Part shown: positions 11,851 to 22,293 of the stretch, one piece after another
Layout: each line of letters starts with the position of its first letter
How positions within the stretch are numbered: the first letter of the stretch is position 1
Assembly (NCBI GenBank): GCA_033977485.1
Contig: CM066998.1
Location: 30,753,501 to 30,817,500, forward strand
DNA length: 64,000 nucleotides
Direction of reading: 5' to 3'
Source of the DNA: Hydrangea macrophylla
Lineage: Eukaryota > Streptophyta > Magnoliopsida > Cornales > Hydrangeaceae
Notes under the pieces: model-generated
Told to the model about the DNA's origin: nothing
Seen by the model: the letters and a program-made list of their open reading frames with translations, nothing else
Databases searched by the model: none
Translations under genes and position numbers: made by a program

Positions 11851-11924
11851 AATCATAAGTTTAGTCAAGGTATTCGTACAGAATCTTGTTGTATTGATAT
11901 ACACTGAAAATACAGGGTACTATA

Positions 11925-12430
11925 AAACCCCAGCACGAAGACCAACCCCTAGCACCCCCCTCCCTTTCTGTCGACCCTGAAGATGGAGTCGTTGCTGGAA
12001 CAAAGTCGTCAGCCATCGCCGGCACTGGAGTCGTGGACTCGGGAACTGTAAGTTCTCTCTCCCCTTTGTTCTTGTCTTCTTCTTCTTCTTCTTCTTCTTC
12101 TTCTTCTTCTTCTCTCTCTCTCTCTCTCTCTCCCCTTTCTTCTCTCTTACTGCATGACTACATTCATAGACCCTAAAGGCCCCTTTCTTCTCCATCAGCT
12201 CAAGTAAGCACTTTGATGTTCAAAGAACAATTTCTAAAGATGATACTATGGGCATTTTCTAAGTACTTACATTCCCTTTTATGACTGAATTATTAAAGCA
12301 ATTTTAGCTCTTGAAAAGAAAGTTACCTTTGAAATGTAATAAAACATTTCAATGCTAATCACCCAAAAAAGAGCTGCTTTAAGAATCACTCAGTTACATG
12401 ACTGAGCAAATTTCTTGATGATGGTGAATA
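11925..12430. other. Unassigned sequence with CTT/CT microsatellite
   Basis: A CTATAAAACCCC string at 11919-11930 could be a + strand TATA box. It is followed by a short ATG frame of 22 codons (11982-12050) and a GTAAGTT donor-like site. A (CTT)n run at about 12076-12112 passes into (CT)n to about 12132. No protein family is recognised. Confidence 0.4.
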
Positions 12431-12753
12431 TTTGATTTTTATAATACATTTATTTCATAGTAATGTGAGTATGCCAAGTGAAGTTTTGGATTTCAACCTC
12501 TGTACATTAAGTGTTAGAGTCTCAACCCTAATGTTGTACATCTATTCCATTTTTTTTAATAAAGGAACCCATGATCCAGTGCGCTCGGGACAGATGGTCA
12601 GTGATTGGTCAAATCTAGCGGTATTAGGAGCAAGGTTTGGGAACTTGAAGCTTTTCAAAAGTCAAAACGATGAACTTGAATAAAATCGTTTGGACATTAT
12701 TCGAAGTAAATCCCCCTAAGTTTAATAGTTCGATCAAAATTGGGGTGTCTACA
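12431..12753 (-). mobile_element. Reversed Tat-lineage LTR fragment (U3 side)
   Basis: On the minus strand the fragment starts TGTAGACACCCCAATTTTG at 12753, the same start as the Tat LTR at 16209. Just outside it (12754-12767) is the matching polypurine tract AAAGAGGGTCAAAC. The LTR extends left for an uncertain distance; I could not place its U5 end. Confidence 0.65.
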
Positions 12754-13570
12754 GTTTGACCCTCTTTGACAGAGCTTGTGATGCAACGCGTCTCATAAGC
12801 GAATGTCGAAGCCTGTGACAAGACAAGCCTTTGATAGGGCTGTTGAACTTAGGTAAAAAAACAAAAAAACAAAATATGTTGCAATAAAACATTCACGGAG
12901 ACGGTTGGTGCTGGTCGTGCTCAACAGTGAGCTGCCTATGTATCCTTTAAAGGAATCATACCAGGGCGTAGTTCAGGCAAGGGATAACACACAAGCACAA
13001 ATGGTCATACAGATGACTGCACCTATCCTATCATGATGCATGTGATCATGCAATGATGGCTGCCAATGCAATTTCATGCTCCAAATTTTCATGCTATGTA
13101 GTGATTTAAAAAAACTCATGTTGTCTCATTGTATATGGATACTTTTATGTCCTATGCTACTTAGTGCTTGTGGTCACTTTATTAAAGACGAGTTCTCTTC
13201 AAAACTCATAGTCTCCTTGACTATGGGTTGGTTTTCTTTAGCATTCATAGCCACCTAGGCCGACTGGTTGAATACAATCAACTAAACTATGCTTCACACC
13301 TTGCGCCCCGGTGCCAATGCAAGTTTGCTCTTTTAAAATGCAATCGGCTGGACTGTGCTTCGTGCCTTATGCCCCGATGCCAATGTAGATTTTCTCTTTC
13401 AAAATGCAATTGACTGGACTACGCTTTGCGCATTTTGCCCCAGTGTCAACGCAGGTTTGCTCATTCCAAATGCAATTGACAGGACTACGCTTCGCGCATT
13501 ACACCCTAGTGTCTACGTAGGTTTGCTCTCTCAAAATGCAATCGACTGAATTACGCTTTGCGCATTATGC
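12754..13570 (-). mobile_element. Reversed Tat-lineage element, 3' internal fragment
   Basis: Minus-strand relative of 44880-45089. The order is polypurine tract, a stretch with AAGGCTTGTC and GCTTCGACATTCGC matching 45013-45045, then the GGATACATAGGCAGCTC motif near 12935-12952. It contains a 66-bp tandem repeat at its far end. No protein is encoded. Confidence 0.6.
13273..13570. repeat. 66-bp tandem repeat, about 4.5 copies
   Basis: TGCAATCGACTGG-type starts recur at 13339, 13405, 13471 and 13537, exactly 66 bp apart, with a degenerate copy before them. Because 66 is a multiple of three, open frames run through the array, but they are Cys/Arg-rich low-complexity frames and not credible genes. 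Confidence 0.85.
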
Positions 13571-13831
13571 CTGCTAGAGTAATTAGTTATTTGTAAATCC
13601 TTGAATTCATGAATTATAATTGTATTTACATCATTGGATAATTAGCCTTGGAAGAAAAAAGGACTCTAGTTAAAGCATACATAATGTAATCTATCACCAA
13701 CCTATTATGAAGTATGAAATTGATTTTTCATTTCATTTTATTTTGCTTTCGAATTTTTTTTATGAAACTCATTAATGTAATCTCTATAAAAATCTAGATA
13801 AATTGATGACTGCATGATATATTGTAGAGAA

Positions 13832-14905
13832 ATGGAATAAGAAGTTTCAAGTTGCTCGATAAGCATTGATGAGGATCCTATTGAAATTGATCATGACAAA
13901 GAGCAAATAAGAGACGTAGAAAACCAAATCAATGTGCAGAATAAGGGGATGGAGTTTGATTCTTTGGATGAGCTCATGGCATTTTATGCAGGATATGCTA
14001 GAGACAAAGGTCTTGCTATGTCTAAAAGAACCTATACAAAGAAGAAAGGGGTCGTGGGATATATGGCGTTTCAGTGTACTCATGCTGGTACAACAAAGAC
14101 TAGATCAGCCAACCCGTTAAACGTGCGCCCAAACTCAAAAATTGGTTGCAAAGCTAAGCTTAGGGCATTTCATTATCCCAATGGCAAGTGGTCTATGAAA
14201 TCAGTTGAACTTTTTCATAACCATGAAATGAGTCCATATAAATCTCAATATCTTAAATGCAATCGATTCTTACAACCATATGTGAAAAGGAGACTAATGT
14301 TGAGTGATAAAGCTGGAATTAGAACGAACAAGAATTTTAATTCTATAGTTATTGAGGCAGGGGGCATAAAAATTAGTCATTTATTGAGAAAGATGTAAGA
14401 AACTATATCAATAAAGTTGGACATCTACAACTTGGGGAAGATGACACTAATGCAATACACAACTATTTTTTGAAAATGCAATCAAACAATTCTGACTTCT
14501 TCTACATGATGGATTTGGATGAAAAGGGTTGCCTAAAGAATTTTTTTTGGGCTGATGCAAGGAATAGGGCAGCATTCAGAGAATTTAGTGATGTGGTTAC
14601 TTTTGGTACAACATATTTGGTTAATAAATATGACATGCCATTTGTGCCTTTCGTAGGGGTGAACCATCATGGCCAGTCGATATTGCTAGGGTGTGGGTTG
14701 ATCTCAAGTGAAGATACTGAGACCTCCACTTGGTTATTTCAGTCTTGAATTAAATGTATGTATGATTGTCCGCCCATTGCAATTATACCAGATCAAGATA
14801 GAGTTATGTAGAAAGAAATAGAGATTGTTTTTCCTAATGCACGACACCGATGGTACTTATGGCATATCATGAAAAAGCTGCCTAGAAAATTGAAAGGGTA
14901 CAAGG
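13832..14905 (+). pseudogene. FAR1/FHY3-related (MULE transposase-like) pseudogene, truncated
   Basis: The ATG at 13832 is followed by an in-frame TAA (13838). The frame then reads an acidic N-terminus and, from about 13950, a FAR1 DNA-binding domain: EFDSLDELMAFYAGYA, a GC-KAKLR core and an H-NHEMSP end. A frameshift near 14398 moves into a second frame (14470-14748) with the MULE transposase core start (FFWADARNRAAF, DVVTFGTTYL, FVGVNHHGQSILLGCGLI). Further stops lie at 14746 and 14808, and a HRWYLWHIMKKLP segment continues to 14905. There a SIRE-type LTR begins and the gene is cut. FAR1-type proteins are transcription factors derived from Mutator-like transposases; whether this was a host FRS gene or a transposase cannot be told. 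Confidence 0.8.
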
Positions 14906-15931
14906 TGTTAGCCCCAAGGGTTTTACCTTAAGTAATTTTGATGATTAACATACTATGAAGTTGAGTACTTATGTTTATCTTTAGTGCTTTTCCAAACAGA
15001 GCTTTATAATCTTGATGAATATTCAAGTGGAAGTTTCATGGAAGATCATTTCACTTGTATTGTAATTATAGGATTCTATGTAATGTGAGTTAGATTAAAA
15101 CTTTGACTAAATCATTCAAAATAGAAAAACTATTTTTTACGAGAATAACAGTCAATTGGATCGTTTCTCCAGTTAACTGGACACTTTAAAGTTCAGTTGA
15201 CCGAGAGTGAAAATAGTCGACTGATTCGTGGTTTTGAAAGGTAGTTTCTGCCTCAACATTCTAGTTGATAGGTCCTGGTTTTCAGTCGACTGGTTTAATG
15301 GCGCCTTTTAAAAGATTTGAAAAGTCGTCGATTGGATCACGACATCAGTCGACTAGATTACTGCGTAGAATAGCAACGACTCTTTTTCCAGGATTTTGAC
15401 TTAGCATTTATTGCTTCCAACTACCTCAAACGTTCTGATTTTGAAGAGAGAGTATTTACACACATTTTGAATTTAGTTGTTGGGTACCTAATTACTATCA
15501 TTCAATACTCATCAATTGCAATCAAAGATTCAAGCTCTAGTTTGTGAGATTCATTCTACTAGCTCTAGATTTCTTTTAAGAGTGAGAGTATTTCAGTTGT
15601 AATCAAACAATCTATTATCCTTGAACTCCAGGTGAAAGGTTTCTTCATTGGAGGAGTAAAGAAGTTCAATAAGAACTTGTAAGAGAGGTTTGACCTTTAC
15701 CGAATGAAGGTTTGTCTAGTGGAATCCTCAAGAGGTGTTCTTGAGGGGTGGACGTAGGCCGTGGATTGCGAATTTCCGAACCACTTGAAAACTCGATTTG
15801 CAAGTGTCTCTTTCCCTCTATCTTTACTTTTACTATTTTTAATTGCATATTGTAGTTGTTTAACTTTTAATTTGCCATTAGTCATAAGAAATCTTATTCA
15901 CCCCCATCTAAGGATTACTTTTGGGCCAACA
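14906..15931 (+). mobile_element. 5' LTR of a Copia SIRE-type retrotransposon
   Basis: The 1026-bp LTR starts TGTTAGCCCCAAGG and ends GGGCCAACA. It is followed after two bases by a primer-binding site resembling initiator Met-tRNA (TGGTACCAAAGC, 15934-15945, two mismatches from the usual TGGTATCAGAGC). A gag-like frame follows at 15991. It interrupts the FAR1-like pseudogene. The 3' LTR is not in the window because the element is split by later insertions. Confidence 0.8.
15140..15370. repeat. AGTCGACTGG-type palindromic motif cluster in SIRE LTR
   Basis: Repeated near-copies of the palindrome CAGTCGACTG: CAGTCAATTGG, CAGTTAACTGG, CAGTTGACCG, AGTCGACTGATT, CAGTCGACTGG and CAGTCGACTAG. They lie within 230 bp in the first third of the LTR. 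Confidence 0.8.
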
Positions 15932-15990
15932 ATTGGTACCAAAGCAAGGGCTCTTGTATTGATTTTACATATCTTTGAGTTAAAGATCAC

Positions 15991-16208
15991 ATGGAAAACA
16001 CTAATACCAATATCACTTATGTTGAGGGACAATCATCACAAAGACAGAGAATTTATAGAAAAATAGAAAAATAGGAAGAGAATGTATATTGTTGCTCAAG
16101 ACTTTGATTTATGGCAAATCATAGTCAAAGGACCTCACATTCCCACTAAGACTGTAGGCACTGACATTGTTCCTAAAATGGAAGATGACTTTCCCACTAA
16201 GACCGTAG
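15991..16208 (+). pseudogene. SIRE gag, 5' fragment
   Basis: The ATG at 15991 opens a frame starting M-E-N-T-N. After a frameshift near 16070-16090 a typical Copia gag start follows (AQDFDLWQIIVKGPHIP). A 51-bp in-frame tandem duplication is present: the block at 16141-16191 repeats from 16192. The frame is cut at 16208 by the Tat element and resumes at 58729 in the same phase. Confidence 0.75.
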
Positions 16209-17873
16209 TGTAGACACCCCGATTTTGACCAAATGTCAAATCCAGGGATTGGTTGCCTCTAAAAGACCGATGACGATGATGACCGAGGAAATTCGAAGTT
16301 TTTCCAAAGAATTCCAATTCTTCAAAGATTCCTTAAATCAAGTTTCAAAAATCAAAAGAGAAATTGGGTGTTTGGGAGAAACCCGAATATTGAAGAACGT
16401 ATGAGAAAGTCAGTCTGGGGATTTATCCTGGAAAAAAAATAGAAAAGAAAAAAGAGAAAATGAAAAGAAGTTTTGCAAAGAAAAGAGAAAAGGATAGAAG
16501 AAAGAAAGAAAGAAATAAAATGATATATTAAAGTATATACTATGCATATAGATGTATCATAGTGAAGTACATTACAAATACAAGTACACTAGTATATACT
16601 TTGATAATAATTAAGTTTGTGTTAATATATATTTTGAAAATTAAAAAGAATGTAAGAATTTTGTTAGCCACGGCACGCGGCGAAGCCGGCGGCACTCACT
16701 GAGTGCCGTGTCGGCATTCACTGAGTGCCGCAGGCAAGTCGTCGAGTGCCGCATGCTGTAACAGACTGCTTTTCTCACATGTTCTAGAAGAAAACTTTGC
16801 ACATGGGTTTACCCGAATTTACCCATTTAACCTTGAAATGTTGGTCTATATAAACAGATCTGCATCTCCATTTTTGGGACTTTTCTCACTTAACCTTTGA
16901 ATCAAATAGAGATACACATGAGAAATATATAGAATTGAGAGAGAAGAAAAGTATTTCTTGAAGAATAGTTGAAGAATTTGAAGATTTTTGGAAGAACTTC
17001 ACAAGAGATAGAAGAAATCCTTGAGGTCATAGAGGTAACCTCTCAATCCTTGGTAGAAATTGGTATAATTCAATCACAAGTTCATAACTCTAGGACTTTT
17101 ATATCTATAGAGACTTGTATATCTATAGAGATGCTATGGCTCCAACTAATCAAAATGAATTCATAGTTTTATCAACTCTTCCTCTACTTGATAGATCCAA
17201 GCTAGAGATTTATGATTGATTATTTGATGTCATATTATTGTGTGAAGCGTGTGGACTAACCCTTGGTTTGTAGCGCTTTGGAGGTATGACTTCTCATCTC
17301 TTTTCTAGTTTATTTCATTTGTTGATTTCATTGATTTTCGACTCCATGCACGACACCTTAGCTTAGGTCTTGCCTTATGTGTATATGTGATTAGAGACAT
17401 TTTTCCTAGGATTTCTATTTTTTGTGTGCATTGCACGTTTAAATTCACAACTGGATCCCGGGTAAGTTTTCTAGTTTCCTATTTGCACATCATTTTGCTT
17501 GCTACTTGAAATACGTGATTTATGAATGAAATTTTATCGTTAGCAATCTTACACCCTTTTTAATATGCTTTTGTAATGTATATGTATATATGTATTAATA
17601 GAGGGCATGCTTAGATTAATAATTCGATTAAAAAGGATGTTGAGTAGAGGCCTATCATGTGATAGGATGAGAGGGGGTGTTTTAGTCCGCAGGGCTCCTT
17701 CCCCTCTCATTCCATAATCCCCGGACCCAGATTATCTTTGGTTTCGCAAAAGATCAGTTTGCTTTCAAAATGGTTTCTTAATTTTCCTTTTAAAAATTAA
17801 GTAGCGACTCGTCTTTGAATTTGAAAAGAAATTGTTTTGAAATCAAAAGTGGGCCCAAATGCTGGTATCCACA
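16209..17873 (+). mobile_element. 5' LTR of the Tat-lineage Ty3/gypsy element
   Basis: The 1665-bp LTR starts TGTAGACACCCC and ends GGTATCCACA. The flanking 5-mer CGTAG (16204-16208) matches CATAG (58724-58728) after the 3' LTR, apart from one CpG-type transition. The TATA box TATATAAA is at about 16847-16854. A palindrome cluster lies at 16671-16752. Close relatives of both LTR ends are found at 45090-45283 and 57960-58723. Confidence 0.9.
16671..16752 (+). promoter_or_regulatory. Palindrome module upstream of the LTR TATA box
   Basis: It contains GGCACTCACTGAGTGCC (16691-16707; 8-bp perfect arms around one base), GGCATTCACTGAGTGCC (16713-16729) and a final half-site TCGAGTGCCGC (16742-16752). 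The TATA box lies about 95 bp further on. The same order, palindromes first and TCGAGTGCCG last before the TATA box, is found upstream of the two antisense genes of this element. Confidence 0.75.
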
Positions 17874-17875
17874 AT

Positions 17876-17893
17876 CTGGCGACTCTGCTGGGG
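17876..17893 (+). other. Primer-binding site, tRNA-Arg-like
   Basis: CTGGCGACTCTGCTGGGG lies two bases after the 5' LTR. Sites of this type, complementary to the 3' end of a tRNA-Arg, are characteristic of Tat/Ogre elements. Confidence 0.7.
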
Positions 17894-19500
17894 ATCTAAC
17901 CCAAGTTTTGCAGGCCAGAATTTTTGATTTTGGGTTCACTCGAGGATTAGATTTGAAAGCATCCTTTTAATCGAATTAATTAATTTTGTGTGCCCGTTGC
18001 ATTGCACTTGCATGTTTTGCCAGTTGATTGCACGGAACTATGATCTTGGAGGCTCCGGGCAACCCAATCAATCAAGCCATCATGGGGTCGTGTGATCACC
18101 CTTGATCTCGTACCATGTGTTGGTATATAAAGCATCCTATCGGGTGTGTGTCAAGGGTCCCTTATTTGATCAAAACCCGGCTTTTGCATAGTAGCTTCCA
18201 TAGAACCTTTCAAATCTTAGGAAATCAATTCTTGATTAGGATTTATGTGCTAGGGAGTTTTGTATGCCCGAAAGGGATTGTTTAAGATGATGACGATGCT
18301 TGCTTGATGAAAGATGTGTAACCCTTTAATCACCTTTTAGCAATTCCTTCTCATGTCCCACGATATTTGGGAACATGCTGAATGTTGATTATAAGATTAC
18401 ATCTCTTACATCTTGTTAGCTAAGTATCATTGACCTTGTATGCATCCAAATCCATGAAAAGTGCAATAATTATCCGATCATGTGATCCTCCTATCCAAAG
18501 AATCTTAAATCCATTTTTAAAAGCAAACGACTTTTGCCATCTTTATTCCAAAACATTCAATTGCTCTTTCAAAAAAAAAAAAAAAAGAAAAGAAAAAAAA
18601 GAAAAACCTTTTCGGAGTTTACTTTTTGAATAAAATTTCAAATCAACCCTTGTTGAGGTATATTTTCACATTCTCATCTTTGAAGGAAGAACCCGAAAAT
18701 CTTGGGAATAATTTTTATGACAAATGCTTTTCAAATGGATTTCAAAGCAAAATTTTGACCCAATCACTTTGGTTGAGAAATATAATCCAAAATTCTTGAG
18801 AATTGTATTGAGAGATCTCCGTAATTAAAGAAATGCTTTTCAAATAAATTTTAAAGCAAAATCATCTTTTGTTGAGAAATGTTGTTGCCTTTAAAGGAAA
18901 GCTTCTTAAGAATTTGAAAGATCCCATCATCTAGGGAAATGCTTGTCAAATAAATTTCAAAATTTCTAAAATTTTCAAAACTATGAAGGGGTGAAGAGGA
19001 TCACAATGAAACGAGAAATTAGCACACTTGACATGGGTGAGGATTTTATGTGCTTATATGTTTATATGTTAGGATTAGAATTTTCCTTTCTTTTGCATAT
19101 AGAGTAGGCACACACGCACACATGCATTTGCATCCGCATGATATATGAGCCATTCATGAAAATTTCTTAAAAAGCATTAGCAAGCAAAATAACAAAATTT
19201 CTTTGATTTTGAAATTTAAAAAATTAAATAAAAAAAATAAAATATGTTTGTAGGAAAAGATAGAATCAGCTACAAACACAGTTTGGTACAGGGACTCCAC
19301 TACGAGGTTAGTCAGAAGAGAGACGGCACAAGAAGCAAACACAAGAGAGATAGCAAAATTGAGGGCCATAGTGGAACAGCAAGCAGGTCAGATGACAAGG
19401 ATAATGACCATGATGGAAACACTAGTATGACAGCCGCCAGTTGTTGATCCTCCTCCACCTGTTAGGGAGGATGATTGGTTTGATGATCCAGAAAGAGCTG
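17894..19500 (+). other. Tat element leader, no clear gene
   Basis: Long non-coding stretch between the primer-binding site and gag. It is AT-rich with an A-rich tract at about 18570-18606 and repeated TTTCAAA/AATTTCAAAGC phrases. Tat/Ogre elements often carry a long leader or an extra first frame here, but I see no credible protein. Confidence 0.5.
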
Positions 19501-19502
19501 AA

Positions 19503-20500
19503 ATGCCGAGGGCAGAAAAGGAAAAGATAAAGAAAGAAAAGGCTGAGAAAGAGAAGCTGATGACCGAGAAAGTAGAGAAACTGGAGAGGGTAGTCCGAAA
19601 GGCCCAAGGAGTAGACACCTACTTGCTGGAACTAGAGGGATTATATGAAGGGGTTTGTGAAGTACTAGCCGTAGGATTCAAAATGCCTGTGTTTGATAAA
19701 TTCGATGGGACAGGAAACCCCCGTAGCCATATCAGGATGTGTATAGGGGCTTTTCAGCCAAGCGGCTTGAGTGCGACTATGATGACTGTTTTGTTTCAAT
19801 AGACATTAACTGGAGCTGCCTTATCTTTGTACCTTACATTCGAGCCTGGTAAGACCAGAATTCGGGAGAAGGTTGTCAAGTCATTCGTAGCCCAGTATGA
19901 GTATAATCAGGATTTGGATGTTACCATCAGAGATCTAGAGACCACCCGGCAGGGAAATAATTTCTTTTGCTGAATATCTGAGCCGTTGGAGGGAAAAAAC
20001 AGCCAAAATGGTACAGAGGCCAATCGAGAATGAACAAATCTGGATGCTAATAAAAAATCTCCAACCCGTCTATCAAGAGAAGATGAGGTTTCAACACATC
20101 AACACCTTTGCTGAAGTGTTCGATGTGGGAACTAGGATTGAGGATGCGATACAAGAAGGATTGATCAAGAGAGAAGAACCGGTAAACATGTATAGGCGTC
20201 CAAATTACGGGACAGGAGGAGGACATTAGGAAGTCATTCAAGTCCTACAGATGTGAACGCGCTAAGCGAACCTGAGAAGAAGTTCGATATGGTCAGGAAT
20301 TACCCAAAGAGAGAAGGAGATAAGCCTATGAGGAAGTTCTCAGACTTAGGAGTGTCATTGTCCACCGCTCTGAATAGGCTACTAGCAAAGGGGCACCTTC
20401 ACCTATTGGAGCCTCGACTGAGACCAAATCCACCACCTCCAAATTTCAAAGCTGATCTATACTACAAATTCCATCAAGAGCAGGGAAACTCAACCGATTG
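19503..20500 (+). pseudogene. Tat gag (degenerate)
   Basis: The frame opens with a Lys/Glu-rich coiled-coil-like segment (about 30 residues), then the Tat gag core: MPVFDKFDGTGNPRSHIRM, LTGAALSLYL, the DLETTRQ region, and PIENEQIWMLIKNLQPVYQ. It is broken by a TAG at about 19801, a frameshift near 19950-19970 (DLETTRQ to the YLSRWREKTAKM segment) and a stop at 20227-20229. The product would be the nucleocapsid/capsid polyprotein of the element. Confidence 0.8.
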
Positions 20501-20510
20501 ATGCTTAAGG

Positions 20511-22170
20511 TTGAGACATGAAATCCAGGATCTGATAGATAAGAAGGTAATATCTGAACCACCCACCAACCCATCGAACATCACCAAGAATCCATTACCA
20601 AATCATCATGCGATACCGCCACCCGAAGTTTACTATTTAGAAAGTGAAGGAAGCTCTTTTGACCCATCAACATTGATCACTAAGTTGGGATGTCCGAAGA
20701 AGATTTACCAGATGCCGGGAGATTTGAACATCTGCACTTTGGATAGACTGGCAGATAGAAACAAGGGGAAAGTGATAGAAATGCCTCCTGCTATGGATTG
20801 GTGGGCACCCGAAGATGACATCTCTATTTGGTATAAAGGGGATGACAGTCAGGACATCAATAAAGTTAAGGAGGATCTTTGGTATGAAAGCGAGAAAGAA
20901 GAAAAAAAATCCAGAAGTCACTAAAGCACAAAATGATCTTTGGTTTAAAGAAGAGGTCAGTCATTTAACGCGATCAGGAAGGCATTTCAAACCATATGAA
21001 CTTGAGGAAGACCACTCAGGCCAAGAATTAGATAAGGGGAAAGGGAAACTGAATGAGGAAGAAGAGGAAGATAGGGTCTTGAGACAGATAAAGAAGACAC
21101 AAGCGAATATCACTATTTGGGGATTATCAATTTCTTCCAAGTGTCATAGATAAGCGGTTGTCGATGCTCTTAATCAATTTGATGTCTCCTTCAACATCAC
21201 CCCAGAGGATCTCATCGGCATGATCAACAAGAGCTCGACTCTCGCCATCTCCTTTACTGAAGCTAACTTACCTCCTGGAGGACCTGCTCATAATGAGCCA
21301 TTGTACATTACCGTCGAGTGTCTAGGAAATTCTTTGCCCACTTGTCTCGTTGACAACAGGTGTGAATTGAATGTATGCCCATTCCGAATAGCCAAAAGGA
21401 TGGGGCTTGATGAATCTACGTTTATACCATCAGAGCAAAAGGTAAGGGCCTATGACAATACTCAGCGAGCGATTATGGGGATCATTTTTTTGAATCTCTC
21501 TATTGGGACCGGGGAAAAGGAGGCAGAGTTCCAGATTATCGATATTCCTGCATCTTTCAATCTACTTCTGGGAAGGCCATGGCTGGACAGTTTGGGTGCC
21601 ATCCTGTCAACCATCCATCAGAAAGTCAAGTACATTTGGAAGGGTAAAGTTTGTGATGTTCTAGGGGATAGTTGGATACATGCGTCTGGAGCTTCATCTA
21701 GTGCCCCAGTTTTGGAAGTACAAATGCAAGAGGAAGAGACAAGCTTGGGCGGGTTCGAATTCATTAATGTGATAGAAGATAGCAAGACAAAAGACTTTTT
21801 ACCGCTTTACTTTGATCAGTATGCAAGTCCGTTGGTAGCCGAAATTATGAGAAAAATGGGATTCTTCCCAGGGATGGGTCTGGGTAAGAAGCACCAAGGA
21901 TTGCCCGAGTTTTCAAACTTTGTCACGCAAGCGCATACCCGTGGTTTGGGATATCAACCAACAAGGGAAGAAATGAAGAAAAAGAAGAAATCGGCCGATG
22001 CGCCAATAGAACTATACTCAAAGACTCTCAATGGATACTTTGTCAAAGAAGGAGAGGATTTTCCATTTTGCGGTTTTCCGGAGCTGTGGTTGGATAAAGT
22101 TGAAAAATGTATGAAGCCGGGATTTGAGATTTTCTTTGCATATGACTTCTCTGACTATAAGGACCCTTAA
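20511..22170 (+). pseudogene. Tat linker and aspartic protease with G-patch domain
   Basis: 20511-20924 matches the region between gag and protease in Tat elements (HEIQDLIDKKVI, TKNPLPNH). It is frameshifted near 20900. The protease frame (21220-22170) shows TVECLGNSLPTCLVDN-, LNVCP, and a FNLLLGRPWLD flap/C-terminal motif. The catalytic triplet reads D-N-R where Asp-x-Gly is expected, so the enzyme is probably dead. A G-patch-like motif follows (MRKMGFFPGMGLGK), as is usual after the protease in this lineage. The frame ends at 22170. Confidence 0.8.
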
Positions 22171-22293
22171 TTGCAAGTACCGACAAAATCCACCACTATT
22201 CAGGATTGGGTGTGCACTTTGGATGGCTTGGCGATGAAGGACTTACTAGAAGAAGAGCATTGAGGAATCGAAAAGGGTAGTACCGGGGAAAGT

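Larger units (their letters stand above)
9930..11924 (-). mobile_element. Solo Tekay-type LTR, reverse orientation
   Basis: Read on the minus strand, the LTR start (11924 downwards) aligns with the start of the Tekay LTR at 46076 in 15 of 19 bases. Its end (9930-9960) aligns with the Tekay ends at 28107 and 49065 (GGGGCGTGACA class), with differences that are mostly C-to-T or G-to-A. Shared internal landmarks are the TTCTAAACTCACT element (near 11265-11285), an acceptor-like TTTCAG plus AAGCTGAC (10370-10390) and the Tyr-rich reading frame at 10201-10350. Flanking 5-mers AATCC (9925-9929) and AAACC (11925-11929) match in 4 of 5 positions, consistent with an old solo LTR. No internal domain is attached. 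Confidence 0.65.

Noticed and set aside
6817..11924. A single 5.1-kb reversed LTR
   Set aside because: A second, better Tekay-type LTR end at 9930 with near-matching flanking 5-mers splits the region into two LTRs.
13228..13549. Cys-rich small proteins
   Set aside because: Frames kept open by the 66-bp repeat period; no start context and no family similarity.
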